Positions 9,311-18,616 of a stretch of DNA of 64,000 nucleotides are shown here, piece after piece. This stretch comes from Halorubrum sp. BV1. GTDB lineage: Archaea > Halobacteriota > Halobacteria > Halobacteriales > Haloferacaceae. The notes under the pieces were generated by a model. The model had not been told where the DNA came from and made no database searches. It worked only from the letters and a program-made list of their open reading frames with translations. The DNA lies in the NCBI RefSeq assembly GCF_000746205.1, contig NZ_JQKV01000005.1:62001-126000 (forward strand), read 5' to 3'. Positions within the stretch are counted from its first letter, which is position 1, and each line of letters opens with the position of its first letter. The position numbers and the translations under genes are program-made.

Positions 9311-10270
9311 ATGCGCCAAGAACATAACATCGAACAGCCGTTAGATAATCTCAATCAGGCCTCAGAGTACATTGAAAACAGCGTGTGCCCCGAGTGTTCA
9401 GGTCAAATCACTCATAACGATACCGGAGGTGAATCAACTTGTGAAGATTGTGGGTTGATTTTCAAGGAAAACCGGATCGATCATGGTCCAGAGTGGCGTG
9501 CGTTCACGTCAGAGGAGCGCGATGAGAAGAGTCGTGTTGGTTCCCCAACAACACGGCTGATGCATGATAAGGGTTTAAGTACAACTATCGGCTGGCGAGA
9601 TGAGGACGCTAACGGAAAATCAGTTCCTGATGGTCAACGCGCTCTGTTACAGCGTCTTCGGATGTGGGATGAACGGTTTCGAGCAAAAAATTCTCATGAA
9701 CGAAATCTTAAACAAGCATTCGGTGAAATAAACCGGATGGCGTCTGCACTCGGCCTTCCGAAATCAATCCGAGAAACAGCGGGTATCCTATACAGACGTG
9801 CTGTAGAGAAGGACTTACTACCCGGCCGATCGATTGAAGGGATGTCAACAGCTTCGCTGTACGCGGCTACACGACAGCATGGAATGCCACGGCCATTAGA
9901 AGAATTCTCTGATGTGAGTCGTGTTAAAAAAATCCGAGTCCAGCGAGCGTATCGATATCTATCCCGTGAACTTGAGTTAAAAATTGAACCGGAGCTTCCG
10001 ACTCAATTTCTTCCACAATTCGCTTCATCACTTGGCGTGAGCGATGAAGCGGAACAGCGTTCTCGAGAAATTCTTGAGGTTGCGACAGAAAATGGGGTAC
10101 ACAGTGGGAAGAACCCGGCAGGATTAGCGGCTGCTGCGTTATATGCTGCGACCCATCTTACGAACGAACAGCTCACACAAGAGACTGTGAGCGAAGTCGC
10201 CCACATAAGCCAAGTTACAATACAAAATCGATATAAGGAGCTTCTCGAAGTGTACGAAAAGGATATATAA
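9311..10270 (+). CDS. tfb: Transcription initiation factor IIB (TFB) paralogue
   Basis: 319-residue archaeal basal factor that bridges TBP-bound promoters and RNA polymerase. An N-terminal zinc ribbon (CPEC near residue 33, CEDCG near 53) is followed by the linker RIDHGPEWRAFTSEER and two cyclin-fold repeats (LPKSIRETAGILYRRAV; AAALYAATHL). The basic recognition helix region reads VAHISQVTIQNRYKELLEVY. The gene is markedly less GC-rich than its surroundings, which suggests recent acquisition from, or residence on, an AT-richer mobile replicon. Haloarchaea carry several TFBs that pair with different TBPs; this one probably directs a subset of promoters. A second TFB (44151) and a TBP (23166) lie in the same window. 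Confidence 0.96.
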   Translation: MRQEHNIEQPLDNLNQASEYIENSVCPECSGQITHNDTGGESTCEDCGLIFKENRIDHGPEWRAFTSEERDEKSRVGSPTTRLMHDKGLSTTIGWRDEDANGKSVPDGQRALLQRLRMWDERFRAKNSHERNLKQAFGEINRMASALGLPKSIRETAGILYRRAVEKDLLPGRSIEGMSTASLYAATRQHGMPRPLEEFSDVSRVKKIRVQRAYRYLSRELELKIEPELPTQFLPQFASSLGVSDEAEQRSREILEVATENGVHSGKNPAGLAAAALYAATHLTNEQLTQETVSEVAHISQVTIQNRYKELLEVYEKDI

Positions 10271-10642
10271 AATAGCAATTTGTTGTATAATAATGGATAT
10301 TGGGTCATACAAATTTAATTTAATATGAATGATTTCCAGACACAGACAGAAGGTGGGTTATGTATCACATCTCATGAAATATTAATTCATGATACGTTTC
10401 CTATCCCTGCTCGCTCTGTAGGGGAATATAAGATCCATCTGAAAATAATGAACCCCGACTCAGAGATCAATACAAAATATACTCCTCTCAATATTATGTC
10501 ACTAAGTCTTCGCTCACCTCTCTATTCTTTCAAATCGTTACTTTTGAGCTGGGAATCGAGACTTTTCCCAGCCCTGCTTCATCAGGAGAACCGTCAAAAA
10601 ACAATCGGACACTATTTTTCGTCCAATGTATTTAATTGAATT
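10271..10642. other. AT-rich intergenic stretch after the TFB gene
   Basis: About 370 bases. One open frame (10325-10639, plus) has AT-rich third positions, no motif and no haloarchaeal acidic bias, so it is not accepted as a gene. CACTATTTTTCG near 10611-10622 and TGTATTTAATTG near 10626-10637 lie just upstream of the regulator start at 10643 and probably hold its promoter. Confidence 0.5.
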
Positions 10643-11020
10643 ATGGGAAATAATTCAGCGGCATCCGAGGACGCACCGGCGTTACAGGAAGTCCTTGATG
10701 CGCTGGATGATCCCGACTGTCGTTCCATCCTCCGCCAAACCGTTGAACCCATGACCGCGAACGAATTGAATGATGTCTGTGACATCCCAAAGTCGACGTT
10801 GTATCGTAAATTAGAATTACTCAGTTCCGCTTCCCTTGTCCGAGAGTGGGATACGATCAATTCCGGGGGTGGACGTGTTACCCATTACAAAAGATCATTC
10901 GATAACGTGATGATATCTGTGGACGATACAGGCGAGTTTTCGGTGAGTATTGAGCGGCCCCCACAGTCCACCGATGAACGGCTTGTAGATATCTGGTCGA
11001 TGATGGGAGACGAAGTATGA
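10643..11020 (+). CDS. Winged-helix transcriptional regulator
   Basis: 125-residue ArsR-like haloarchaeal regulator. The helix-turn-helix is TANELNDVCDIPKSTLYRKLELL (residues about 35-57, quoted in shortened form as NELNDVCDIPKSTLYRKLEL), followed by a wing with RVTHYKRSFD. The C-terminal part ends in a short DERLVDIWSMM helix, probably for dimerisation. It overlaps the next gene by ATGA (11017-11020), and that gene in turn overlaps the broken sulfotransferase gene. This forms a three-gene operon of regulator, small membrane protein and secreted protein, an arrangement I recall from haloarchaeal chromosomes. The controlled gene is probably its own operon. Confidence 0.85.
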   Translation: MGNNSAASEDAPALQEVLDALDDPDCRSILRQTVEPMTANELNDVCDIPKSTLYRKLELLSSASLVREWDTINSGGGRVTHYKRSFDNVMISVDDTGEFSVSIERPPQSTDERLVDIWSMMGDEV

Positions 11021-11295
11021 ACGGCGTCATCACGGCGATTGCAGTCGTCAAGTTCGTAATCCTGTTTCTCGGTGGCGGGATCACCTACATTGCATTTAAG
11101 GCCTATCGACGCACGGGTGAGGATTCACTACGTGTCCTTGGTGTCGGGTTCGGTATTATCACACTCGGGGCAATCCTGACTGGCGTGGCCAACCAGTTCT
11201 TTTCTGTCGGATTGGCCCTCGGCGTGCTCATCAACAGCCTGTTCGTTGCCCTTGGTCTCGCGGTTATCATGTACTCGCTGTATATCCAGAAATGA
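11017..11295 (+). CDS. Small three-helix membrane protein coupled to the regulator
   Basis: 92-residue membrane protein with three helices: VVKFVILFLGGGITYIAF, VLGVGFGIITLGAILTG and LGVLINSLFVALGLAVIMY. A polar loop RRTGEDSLR sits between helices 1 and 2. It begins inside the stop of the wHTH regulator (ATGA), and its own stop TGA overlaps an ATG at 11292. Such regulator/small-membrane-protein pairs are common in haloarchaea and may act together in sensing, but no function is established. Confidence 0.82.
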   Translation: MNGVITAIAVVKFVILFLGGGITYIAFKAYRRTGEDSLRVLGVGFGIITLGAILTGVANQFFSVGLALGVLINSLFVALGLAVIMYSLYIQK

Positions 11296-12600
11296 ACCCC
11301 GTTCCTGATCTCCGTGGGGCAGCTATCCAATCCTTTTCGGCGTGGTTCTGTTCGTTCTCACGCTTGTTAGCAGTACAATGCTCGCCCCTGCGATTGGGAC
11401 GGCTTCGGAGATAAACCAGACGTCCCAAACCTTGGTCGAGTCTCAGAGGGGTGGTCCAGGCTGGCACGAATGCGGCATAGCGTCTACCTCCTCAACGGTA
11501 CGAACACTACGTGACGTGAATCGAGTGCTGATAGCTATTTTTAACGTCACCCAAACAGAGAACGGAACAGTGTTAGCCGGGTTCATGGACAGCGGGTACG
11601 CTTCGTGCGGATCAGACGAGTCTCCCTGTACCCGAACGGGATTCCGAGTCATTGACCCCGGGAAAGACCTGCAGGTGCTTTCGGGGTATAGCTTCCCGGT
11701 GCGAACGAACAAGAACAGCGTAGTCCACGATGTCGAACGACTCGAATCGGGTGAATATTTGGTCACCGATATGGAGTACAAGCGTATCTTTACTGTCAAG
11801 AACGGCGAAGTCACGTGGCAGTGGAATGCGAGTTCGTTCTACGACGCCCCACAAGATCCGACAACGACCGACTGGCTACACATCAACGACGTGGGCGTCA
11901 CCAGCACCGGACACTATCTCGTCTCAGTGCGGAACGCCAACCAGCTTCTCGTCATCAAGCGCGGAGAGGGTGTCGTCGACGTCAACAACAAAGACACGAC
12001 CGATTCAAACGAGACCAACTGTCATATATCATGCCAGTTAGCCGACTATGACAGTGATGGCGATATTCGATGTGGCGACCCTGACGTGCTCAACCACCAG
12101 CACAATCCTCAGTGGCTCGGGGATGATGCCGTCCTCGTCGCTGATAGCGAGCACGACTGGGTCGTCGAACTCCACCGGACTGAGAATGGGAGTGTGGAAC
12201 CAGCGTGGACACTCGACCGTGCTGGTGGTATCACGTTTAATTGGCCTCAAGATGCTGATCATCTCCCGAACGGGAATACATTGATCACAGACACGTTGAA
12301 TCGCCGGTTTGTCGAAGTAAACGAATCAGGAAAGGTGGTCTGGAGCGTCCAAACTGAGCGTATTCCATATGAAGCAGGTCGCCTCCCAGTTGGTGAATCT
12401 GGCGAGGGGCCCGGTACACGAGTGATGGAGGTGGCGTTGGAAGTGTCAATAAAGACGTGCCGGCTCTCTCACTGCTGCTCGTAGGGCTTCGAGCCGTCAT
12501 TACCTCTACGGCCTTCTGGTTTCGGGAACCACAACTCGGACTAACGATAGTCTCCGCGCTCCTCAACGTCGCCGGTGGAATTGACCATCGTCGGACCTAA
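11292..12600 (+). pseudogene. Arylsulfotransferase-family protein, apparently broken by two frameshifts
   Basis: The main open frame (GTG 11342 to stop 12484) encodes a beta-propeller-like secreted protein with TNKNSVVHDVERLESGEYLV, WLHINDVGVTSTGHYLVSVR, NHQHNPQWLG and WPQDADHLPNGNTLITDTLN, typical of the arylsulfotransferase family of haloarchaea. Two breaks are visible. First, an ATG at 11292 overlapping the preceding stop (ATGA) starts MNPVPDLRGAAIQSFS in another frame; a shift near the T-run 11334-11337 would join it to GVVLFVLTLVSSTMLAP, a signal-like helix. Second, after VGESGEGPG (about 12410-12425) the expected membrane-anchored tail (VPALSLLLVGLRAVI, later AGGIDHRRT) continues in a different frame to the stop at 12598. 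Either a pseudogene or sequencing errors. Confidence 0.72.
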
Positions 12601-12969
12601 TCAATCAACGGTGAGGTACCCAATCACATCTCTGTACGATTCCAACTCGACCAAGGAGAGTTCGTAGGCTTCTTTTTATCACCCCCAGAGACGGTTAACC
12701 TCTTTTCACCAACTTCATTTTGATACACCTACTTCGCCTGCTGCGATAAGATGAACTCGGGCTTGTTTAGACGCGGTGGAATCACCGTTTCCGGTCTCTA
12801 TCCAAACCACCAAAGCGGATTGAGAGGCACTCACGGACAGATCCTGTTGACCCCAACAGAGCCACTAACCAACCAATTCAGAAGCGTCCAAACAAGGCCG
12901 ATGAACTCTATTATCACAATTACAGAAAATTGATGTAACCGACTCTCTCAATGATCCCCAAGTATTAAA
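12601..12969. other. Intergenic stretch before the DtxR-type regulator
   Basis: About 370 bases with no acceptable gene. The short frame at 12751-12933 has no haloarchaeal codon character. The promoter of the next gene lies at the right end (TATA-like TATTAAAT at 12964-12970). Confidence 0.5.
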
Positions 12970-12995
12970 TTAGATGGGTCTAAATAACGGTCTAA
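12964..12995 (+). promoter_or_regulatory. Promoter and DtxR-type operator of the regulator-GDT1 operon
   Basis: The TATA-like TATTAAAT (12964-12970) places transcription start at about the ATG at 12996, so the mRNA is probably leaderless. The palindrome TTAGATGGGTCTAA (12970-12983, TTAGA-N4-TCTAA) lies between TATA and start, and a further TCTAA half-site (12991-12995) abuts the ATG. A regulator bound here would block transcription. The same palindrome recurs at 21965 and, with one mismatch, at 22716. Confidence 0.75.
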
Positions 12996-13700
12996 ATGGA
13001 TTCGAGTCCAGTAGTTGAGGACACCCTCAAAACGATCTACCACCTCCAGCAGGAAGCGGGTCCACCGGTGTCAACATCTGATATTGCCGATCGGCTCGAT
13101 AAGGCACAGGCGACGGTTACGAGTACGCTTGACCGACTTGAAGCGCAGGGACTGATCGCACGCGAACCGTACCATGGAAGCGAACTCACCGACGACGGCA
13201 AAACCGTTGCGGTCGAAGTACTCCGGCATCACCGGCTCCTCGAAACCTATCTGGCCGACCACCTCGATTACCCTTGGGAACAGGTCCACGAGGAAGCCGA
13301 CAGACTCGAACACCACATCAGCGAGGAGTTCGAACGGCGGCTCGCCGAGACACTCGAAAACCCCCGGCGAGACCCCCACGGCGATCCGATTCCAAGCGAA
13401 GACCTAGAGCCGCCGAATCAGGACCCGATGACACCCCTGTCAGCCTGTGAGGTCGGCGATCGAGTGGTCATCACTCGCGTTAGCGATCGCAACGAGAACG
13501 ACCTCGCATACTTGGCCGACGTCGGGATCACGCCGGGCACAGCTGTCCGTATTGTTGACATCGCCCCGTTCGGAATGCTTACTCTCGCTGTCGACGATAC
13601 TGAGCAAGCCATTCCCGAAGGGGTTGCGACGTCGATCCGAGTGACCCCCGTGAACGACGCCGACGACTCGGGTAGCGTTGAGCACCGGGGTGACGCATGA
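12996..13700 (+). CDS. DtxR/MntR-family metal-dependent transcriptional regulator
   Basis: 234-residue regulator. The N-terminal wHTH (residues about 5-60: VSTSDIADRLDKAQATVTST) is followed by the metal-sensing and dimerisation segment (HHRLLETYLADHLDY, EEADRLEHHISEEFE, DPHGDPIP) and a C-terminal FeoA/SH3-like domain (ACEVGDRVVITRV to the end). His and Glu ligands of the family are in place. It overlaps the GDT1-type transporter by ATGA, so it very likely controls a manganese or iron efflux gene together with itself. A paralogue at 22028 on the other strand shares the same architecture and the same predicted operator, so cross-regulation is likely. Confidence 0.92.
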   Translation: MDSSPVVEDTLKTIYHLQQEAGPPVSTSDIADRLDKAQATVTSTLDRLEAQGLIAREPYHGSELTDDGKTVAVEVLRHHRLLETYLADHLDYPWEQVHEEADRLEHHISEEFERRLAETLENPRRDPHGDPIPSEDLEPPNQDPMTPLSACEVGDRVVITRVSDRNENDLAYLADVGITPGTAVRIVDIAPFGMLTLAVDDTEQAIPEGVATSIRVTPVNDADDSGSVEHRGDA

Positions 13701-14437
13701 CGCCATTTCTGGAGATCGTCGTAATCGCGGCCATCGCACAGCTCACCGTACTGCCAGGGGAGAAAGTCCAGTTCATTATCGCCGGACTGTCGACCCGGTT
13801 CAAGCCACTGCTGGTTGTCGCGGCGGCCGGGACGGCATTCGCGGGCTGGACCGTCCTCGAGATCCTGTTCGGCCAGGCGCTCCAGCAGGCGCTCCCGGGC
13901 GTCGTCCTCGACGGGATTACGGCGGCGCTCTTCCTGCTGTTCGCGGTGTTACTCGTCCGGTCAGCACCTGGCAGCCATACTGTCCCAGTCGAGAGCGGCA
14001 CACAGACGGATGGTGGCGTCGTCGGGACACGAATCACGGATATCAACCCGGAGTTCGAAGCGTTCGGCTACACGATCGGCGGGCAACTGGGCGAATTTCT
14101 CACCATCTTCGCGATGATGGCTGCTGGGGAGTTCGGCGATAAGACCCAGCTTGTCACCATCGGGCTGGCGGCACAGTACGGGGCTAGTGCCGCGATCTGG
14201 GCGGGTGAAATGTTGGTCATCATCCCGGTGAGCCTTGCGAACGCGTACTTCTTCCACACGTTCTCACACCGCTTCGACGTCCGGAAGGCCCACTACGCCG
14301 GCGCGGCACTGTTTGCGTTCTTTGGGGTGGATACGATCTTAGGGATAGCGACCGGCCCGGAAGCGGTGTTCGGTCACAACAGCCTCTGGGAGGCGATCGT
14401 CAGCGCCGCTTCGGATGCGCTCCTCGCAGTCGTGTGA
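13697..14437 (+). CDS. GDT1/TMEM165 (UPF0016)-family membrane transporter
   Basis: 246-residue protein with about six or seven helices, related to Mn2+/Ca2+ exporters (MneA, PAM71, GDT1). The second family signature is clear: AAGEFGDKTQLVTIGLAA (E-x-G-D-K-T near residues 143-148). The first repeat is degenerate (LPGEKVQFIIAGLSTRF), keeping Glu-Lys but not the Gly-Asp pair, so the internal pseudosymmetry is uneven. Translational coupling to a DtxR-type regulator with an operator over the start site supports a role in metal, probably manganese, efflux. Substrate is inferred from family and context. Confidence 0.85.
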   Translation: MTPFLEIVVIAAIAQLTVLPGEKVQFIIAGLSTRFKPLLVVAAAGTAFAGWTVLEILFGQALQQALPGVVLDGITAALFLLFAVLLVRSAPGSHTVPVESGTQTDGGVVGTRITDINPEFEAFGYTIGGQLGEFLTIFAMMAAGEFGDKTQLVTIGLAAQYGASAAIWAGEMLVIIPVSLANAYFFHTFSHRFDVRKAHYAGAALFAFFGVDTILGIATGPEAVFGHNSLWEAIVSAASDALLAVV

Positions 14438-14581
14438 CCACTTCTCGCTTGCCGTACTACGGTGGAACTGTTGATTCCTCATCGAAACTCACGGCAGAGA
14501 CGTATCTCATCCGCTGGGATGCCAATCTTCCGGGGCGAGAACGTGCTGTTTGCGGTACGGGAACCGAAGCCTATCTGTCAC

Positions 14582-14989
14582 TCATCCCTTCTCGGAAAGC
14601 CAGTCGAGCGCTCTCTCGCGCTCGATACTGTCGAAATATCGCATCTCGTCGGGCGCGACCGGCCAGATCGGCCGGATGACACGCCACCAGTCAAAGAGCA
14701 GCGTCGCCCACCTCGAATCGCCGACTGCGGCGTACCGGTCGATATCGAAGTCAGGGCCGTACCGGAGATCGGGAATCACCCCGTGGAGATGTGTGAGAAA
14801 CGTCCCGAACGTCCAGTTCGGAACTTCCTCGTACACATGGATGCGTCCGTGCTGGTCACTTTTTTCGACGAGTAGCGAGTACAACTCTCGATAGCCTGCT
14901 CTCGACCCCCGCCCGACGCGAATCGCAACGATCTTTTCGTTCGTCTCGTCTAACACTTCGAACATTCGATTGGGTGCTGCGTGAGCCAT
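14582..14989 (-). CDS. STAS/SpoIIAA-like domain protein
   Basis: 135-residue soluble protein of the SpoIIAA-like STAS fold. It opens FEVLDETNEKIVAIRVGRGS, the first strands, and continues with GYRELYSLLVEKSDQHGRIHV and the LFDWWRVIRPIWPVAPDEMR segment characteristic of the SpoIIAA-like family. It ends with EMRYFDSIERERALDWLSE, also typical. The start is two bases from the upstream CDF exporter stop, so it is the last gene of the zntA-like/CDF/STAS operon. Family members bind lipids or partner membrane proteins; a role in modulating the metal exporters is only a guess from position. Confidence 0.82.
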   Translation of the reverse strand: MAHAAPNRMFEVLDETNEKIVAIRVGRGSRAGYRELYSLLVEKSDQHGRIHVYEEVPNWTFGTFLTHLHGVIPDLRYGPDFDIDRYAAVGDSRWATLLFDWWRVIRPIWPVAPDEMRYFDSIERERALDWLSEKG

Positions 14990-14991
14990 CG

Positions 14992-15918
14992 TTAGTGGGA
15001 GTGATTCGTCGTACCGACAGGGTCGGTATCGGGGTCGGCACGCCCGACGACCTCGACGGTTGCGTGATCGATTCTTCGATCCGTGAGATGATCGTGAACT
15101 CGCGCCCGGATCTCTCGTTGTTCTTCGAGAGTGGTCGCTGTCTCGATGAGCCGGACGGTTGCGACGGTGAGTTGACTACACACCTGCCAGACGTGGAGGT
15201 CCTCAACCTGGTCGACGCCGTCGAGTGTCGTCAATTCATCCTGAAGCTCTTCTGACGACACCGGGCTCCGTTCCAACAGGATCGAGGTGCTTTCCCGGAG
15301 AACGTTCCCGGCCGACGCGAGCACCACCAGCCCGATGACTACGGCCGCCATAGGGTCTGCGATGGGGAGATCGAACACTGCGACAGCGACAGTCGAGACG
15401 ATTACCGCAACAGAGCCACCGGCGTCTCCGAGCAGGTGGTAGAACGCGCCCCGTTCGTTGAGGCTCATCTTATCACCTTGTAACACGTACACGGAGCCGA
15501 TGTTTACCAGCAGTCCACCCGTCGCGATGATCAGCGTCAACTCCGGATTGATCGCTACCGGCTCAAGGAACCGCTGGTAGGACTTCCAGACGATGTATCC
15601 GACCATTGGAAGGAGCAAGACCCCGTTCAGGAAGGCCGCAACCGGCTCCAGTCGGTGGAGACCGTACGACCACGCCTCACCGCCCTGGAATCGTTCGGCG
15701 GTGTAGCTCGCCCCGAACGCCATCGCGTACGCAAGCATGTCGAACAGCATGTGGAGTGCGTCGCTGATGAGCGCCACCGAACCGAACAGGAGTCCACCAG
15801 CCAGCTCGACGGCGAAGCCGACGAAGTTGATAACGGCCACGAACGCCAACCGTCGAGTACTCTGCTCTGTCGTCTGACGCCGGTCCTCGTCGTCGTGCTC
15901 GTGCGTATGGAGGGACAT
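14992..15918 (-). CDS. Cation diffusion facilitator (CDF) metal exporter, CzcD/ZitB type
   Basis: 308-residue membrane exporter. A histidine- and acid-rich N-terminus (HTHEHDDEDRR) precedes six helices. Metal-site motifs are present in helix 2 (SDALHMLFDMLAYAMAFG, the H-x3-D pair) and helix 5 (HLLGDAGGSVAVIVS, the H-x3-D pair), which marks Zn2+-selective CDF proteins. The cytoplasmic C-terminal ferredoxin-like domain (VDQVEDLHVWQVCSQLTVAT) ends in NHSH. Downstream of the Zn/Cd ATPase by 22 bases, so both exporters of this operon probably detoxify the same ions using proton exchange and ATP. Confidence 0.93.
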   Translation of the reverse strand: MSLHTHEHDDEDRRQTTEQSTRRLAFVAVINFVGFAVELAGGLLFGSVALISDALHMLFDMLAYAMAFGASYTAERFQGGEAWSYGLHRLEPVAAFLNGVLLLPMVGYIVWKSYQRFLEPVAINPELTLIIATGGLLVNIGSVYVLQGDKMSLNERGAFYHLLGDAGGSVAVIVSTVAVAVFDLPIADPMAAVVIGLVVLASAGNVLRESTSILLERSPVSSEELQDELTTLDGVDQVEDLHVWQVCSQLTVATVRLIETATTLEEQREIRARVHDHLTDRRIDHATVEVVGRADPDTDPVGTTNHSH

Positions 15919-15940
15919 CGTCTCGACCAGTGAAGAGTGG

Positions 15941-18616
15941 TTAGCTGTCGGCCACCGCGTCTCTATCGTCAGTCGCAGGACGGATCCGCGAGAGTCGCAT
16001 CGCGTTTCCGGTCACCGCGGTCGTCATGCCGGCGTCTCCGGCGAGGACGGCGAGCCAGATCGGAACGTATCCGAAGGGGACCGCGAGCGCCAGTCCAGCC
16101 TTCACTCCGAGACTCGCCCAGATGTTCTGTCGGATGACGCCGTTCGCGTCGTTCGCGAGTTCGTAGAGGTACGGGAGCTTCGCGAGGTCGTCGCCCATCA
16201 GGGCGATGTCGGCCGTCTCTAACGCGGTGTCCGTCCCGGCCGCGCCCATCGCAACGCCCACCGTCGCCGTCGCGAGTGCCGGGGCGTCGTTGATGCCGTC
16301 ACCGACCATCGCAACGCCGTCGTACTCGTCGACGAGCTCCTCGATCGCCGTCACCTTGTCCTCGGGGAGTAATTCGGCCTGGTACTCGTCGACGCCGACC
16401 TGCTCGGCGATCGCGCGGGCAGTCCGCTCGTTGTCACCCGTCAGCATCACCGTTCGGGCAACACCGAGCTGCTTCAGTCGCGCCACCGTTCGCTTCGCTT
16501 CCGGCCGAATCTCGTCGGCAACCGCGATGACGCCTTCGAGTTCGTCTTCGGTCCCAACGAGAACGACGGTCTTGCCTTCTGCTTGGAGTTCGGGAACGGT
16601 CTCTTCGAGGAGATCGAGACAGTTGTTCCGGTCACACATCTGTCGGGCTGTCTGCGTCACGACGCCACCCTCGGTCGTCGCGTGAACGTGCGACAGGTCG
16701 AACTCTAACTCCTCAAACAGACCCGGCTTGCCTGCGAAGTGAGGAGTCCCGTCGAGATCGGCGCGAACACCCTTTCCGGTGATGCTCTCGAAGTCATCAA
16801 CCTCGCGCTCGGCAACCCCTGCGCTGCCGGCTTCGGCGACGATTGCCTCGCCGATGGGGTGTTCACTCCGTTGCTCGAGCCCGCGTGCACACCGGAGCAC
16901 GTCCTCCTCCGAGTTCCCGTTCAAGGGAACGACGTCGGTGACGGTGAGTTCACCTTTGGTGAGGGTTCCCGTCTTGTCGAACGCGACGACGTCGACGGCT
17001 CCCATCGCTTCGAGGTGATTGCCGCCTTTGATCAGGACGCCGTTCTTCGCGGCGCTCGTAATTCCCGACACCACCGAGACGGGCGTCGAGATGACAAACG
17101 CACACGGGCAGGCCAGGACCAGTAAGGTCAGCCCGTAGACGACGGCCGTGGACCAGGTTGTGCCGAGGATGTACGGGCTTGCTAGTGTCGTCAGGATAGC
17201 GAAGACGACGACCACTGGCGTGTAGTACGTCGAGAAGCGCTCGACGAACTGCTCGCGCTCTGTCTTATTCGACTGTGCATCTTCGACCATCTCCACGATT
17301 CGGGAGAGCGTGTTATCGCCGGCCTCGGAGGTGACCTCCACCTCGAGATACCCCTCCTCGTTGATGGTGCCGGCGTACACTTCGTCGCCAGTCGTCTTGT
17401 CGACAGGGACGCTTTCACCCGTGATAGGTGCCTGGTTGACGGCGCTTTCACCGTCGACGACGCTTCCGTCCATCGGGATTTTCTCCCCTGGCTTGACGAC
17501 GACGATGTCACCAACTGCGACCTCGTCGACGGGAATCGTCTCCGTGCTCCCGTTCCGCTTGACGGTCGCTTCATCCGGTGAGAGATCCATTAGCTCGCGG
17601 AGGGAGTTTCGGGCACGGTCCATCGAGTACCGCTCCAGCAGTTCCGCGATGCTGAACAGGAACGCGAGGGTGGCGGCCTCGAAGTAGAGTGCCTCGCCGA
17701 ATGCGAGGCTCGCAACGAGTGCTCCGAGGATAGCCACCGACATCAGGAAGTCGATATCGAGGTTCAGATTTCGCGCCGAGTAGTAGCCGTTGCGAAGGAT
17801 TTCCTGGCCGCCGGTGGCTACAGCAATCAGGAACAGGACGTCGGCAACCAGTAGCTCCGTACCAAAAAGACCTGCAATCTGTACATTCTGGCCGGTCAAG
17901 AAGAATTCGAAGAGTAAGCCGAGGGCGACGAATCCACCGCTCACCCACGTCTTGAGTGCGCGCGAACTCGTCCAGATACTCTCGCGCCCTCCGCCCGCTT
18001 CCTGACGTTCTGATTTGTCGCCTGTCGTATCCGTGACCTCATACCCAGCGCTTTCGATCGCGTCGATGACGTCAGCTTCCCCAGCCCTCGACGAATCGTA
18101 CGTGACAACGACGGTTCCGGTCGTCGGCTTCGTCTCGTAAGTGGTCACTCCACCGACTCTGTCAAGAGCGTTTTCGATTTTGCCCGCACACGACGGACAA
18201 TCCATTTCTGAAACCGTGAATTTCGAGGTGACCTCGCCGGTGTTCTCCACGGTGTATCCGGCCTTTTCAACCCGATCTTCGATCGCGGTGGCACTCGTTT
18301 GCTCGTCGTCGTACGAAACGGTCAATGTCCCTGTTGCCACTTGCGGGTCGACGCTCTGGATTCCGTCCAGTTTTTCGACGCTGTTTTCGACCTTTTTTGC
18401 ACAGGACGGGCAATCCATCTCCGGGACGGAGAATTGTGCAACGTCTCCCTGGTCTATCGATGAGGTAACGTCATCACCATCTTGTCCTGTGTGCTGGATG
18501 TGCTCGTGATCATGGTCATGTGTATGACCCTGCTTGTGAGAATCCTCTCCGTGGTTGTGGGTATGATCCGGTAGTTCACCACTTCCGTCGTGGGATTCCT
18601 CGTTAGGTGAGGTCAT
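15941..18616 (-). CDS. zntA: Zn2+/Cd2+/Pb2+-translocating P1B ATPase with two HMA domains
   Basis: 891-residue exporter. The N-terminus is a histidine-rich stretch (HTHNHGEDSHKQGHTHDHDH) followed by two heavy-metal-associated domains with MDCPSCAKKVE (about residue 68) and MDCPSCAGKIE (about 140). The membrane metal motif is ACPCAFVISTPVS near 500, the phosphorylation site FDKTGTLTKGEL near 545, and the nucleotide domain ends GDGINDAPALATATVGVAMG. The HMA spacing and KTGTLTKG context fit P1B-2 (zinc, cadmium, lead) rather than copper pumps. A cysteine-containing insertion, QMCDRNNCLDLLEE, lies in the P/N region, as in the paralogue at 48806. Heads an operon with the CDF exporter and STAS protein. 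Confidence 0.93.
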   Translation of the reverse strand: MTSPNEESHDGSGELPDHTHNHGEDSHKQGHTHDHDHEHIQHTGQDGDDVTSSIDQGDVAQFSVPEMDCPSCAKKVENSVEKLDGIQSVDPQVATGTLTVSYDDEQTSATAIEDRVEKAGYTVENTGEVTSKFTVSEMDCPSCAGKIENALDRVGGVTTYETKPTTGTVVVTYDSSRAGEADVIDAIESAGYEVTDTTGDKSERQEAGGGRESIWTSSRALKTWVSGGFVALGLLFEFFLTGQNVQIAGLFGTELLVADVLFLIAVATGGQEILRNGYYSARNLNLDIDFLMSVAILGALVASLAFGEALYFEAATLAFLFSIAELLERYSMDRARNSLRELMDLSPDEATVKRNGSTETIPVDEVAVGDIVVVKPGEKIPMDGSVVDGESAVNQAPITGESVPVDKTTGDEVYAGTINEEGYLEVEVTSEAGDNTLSRIVEMVEDAQSNKTEREQFVERFSTYYTPVVVVFAILTTLASPYILGTTWSTAVVYGLTLLVLACPCAFVISTPVSVVSGITSAAKNGVLIKGGNHLEAMGAVDVVAFDKTGTLTKGELTVTDVVPLNGNSEEDVLRCARGLEQRSEHPIGEAIVAEAGSAGVAEREVDDFESITGKGVRADLDGTPHFAGKPGLFEELEFDLSHVHATTEGGVVTQTARQMCDRNNCLDLLEETVPELQAEGKTVVLVGTEDELEGVIAVADEIRPEAKRTVARLKQLGVARTVMLTGDNERTARAIAEQVGVDEYQAELLPEDKVTAIEELVDEYDGVAMVGDGINDAPALATATVGVAMGAAGTDTALETADIALMGDDLAKLPYLYELANDANGVIRQNIWASLGVKAGLALAVPFGYVPIWLAVLAGDAGMTTAVTGNAMRLSRIRPATDDRDAVADS

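Noticed and set aside
10325..10639. 104-codon frame after the TFB gene
   Set aside because: Composition of non-coding DNA and no similarity to any family I can recall.
13071..13379. 102-codon minus-strand frame opposite the DtxR-type regulator
   Set aside because: Mirror frame of the real gene; its hydrophobic look comes from complementing acidic codons.
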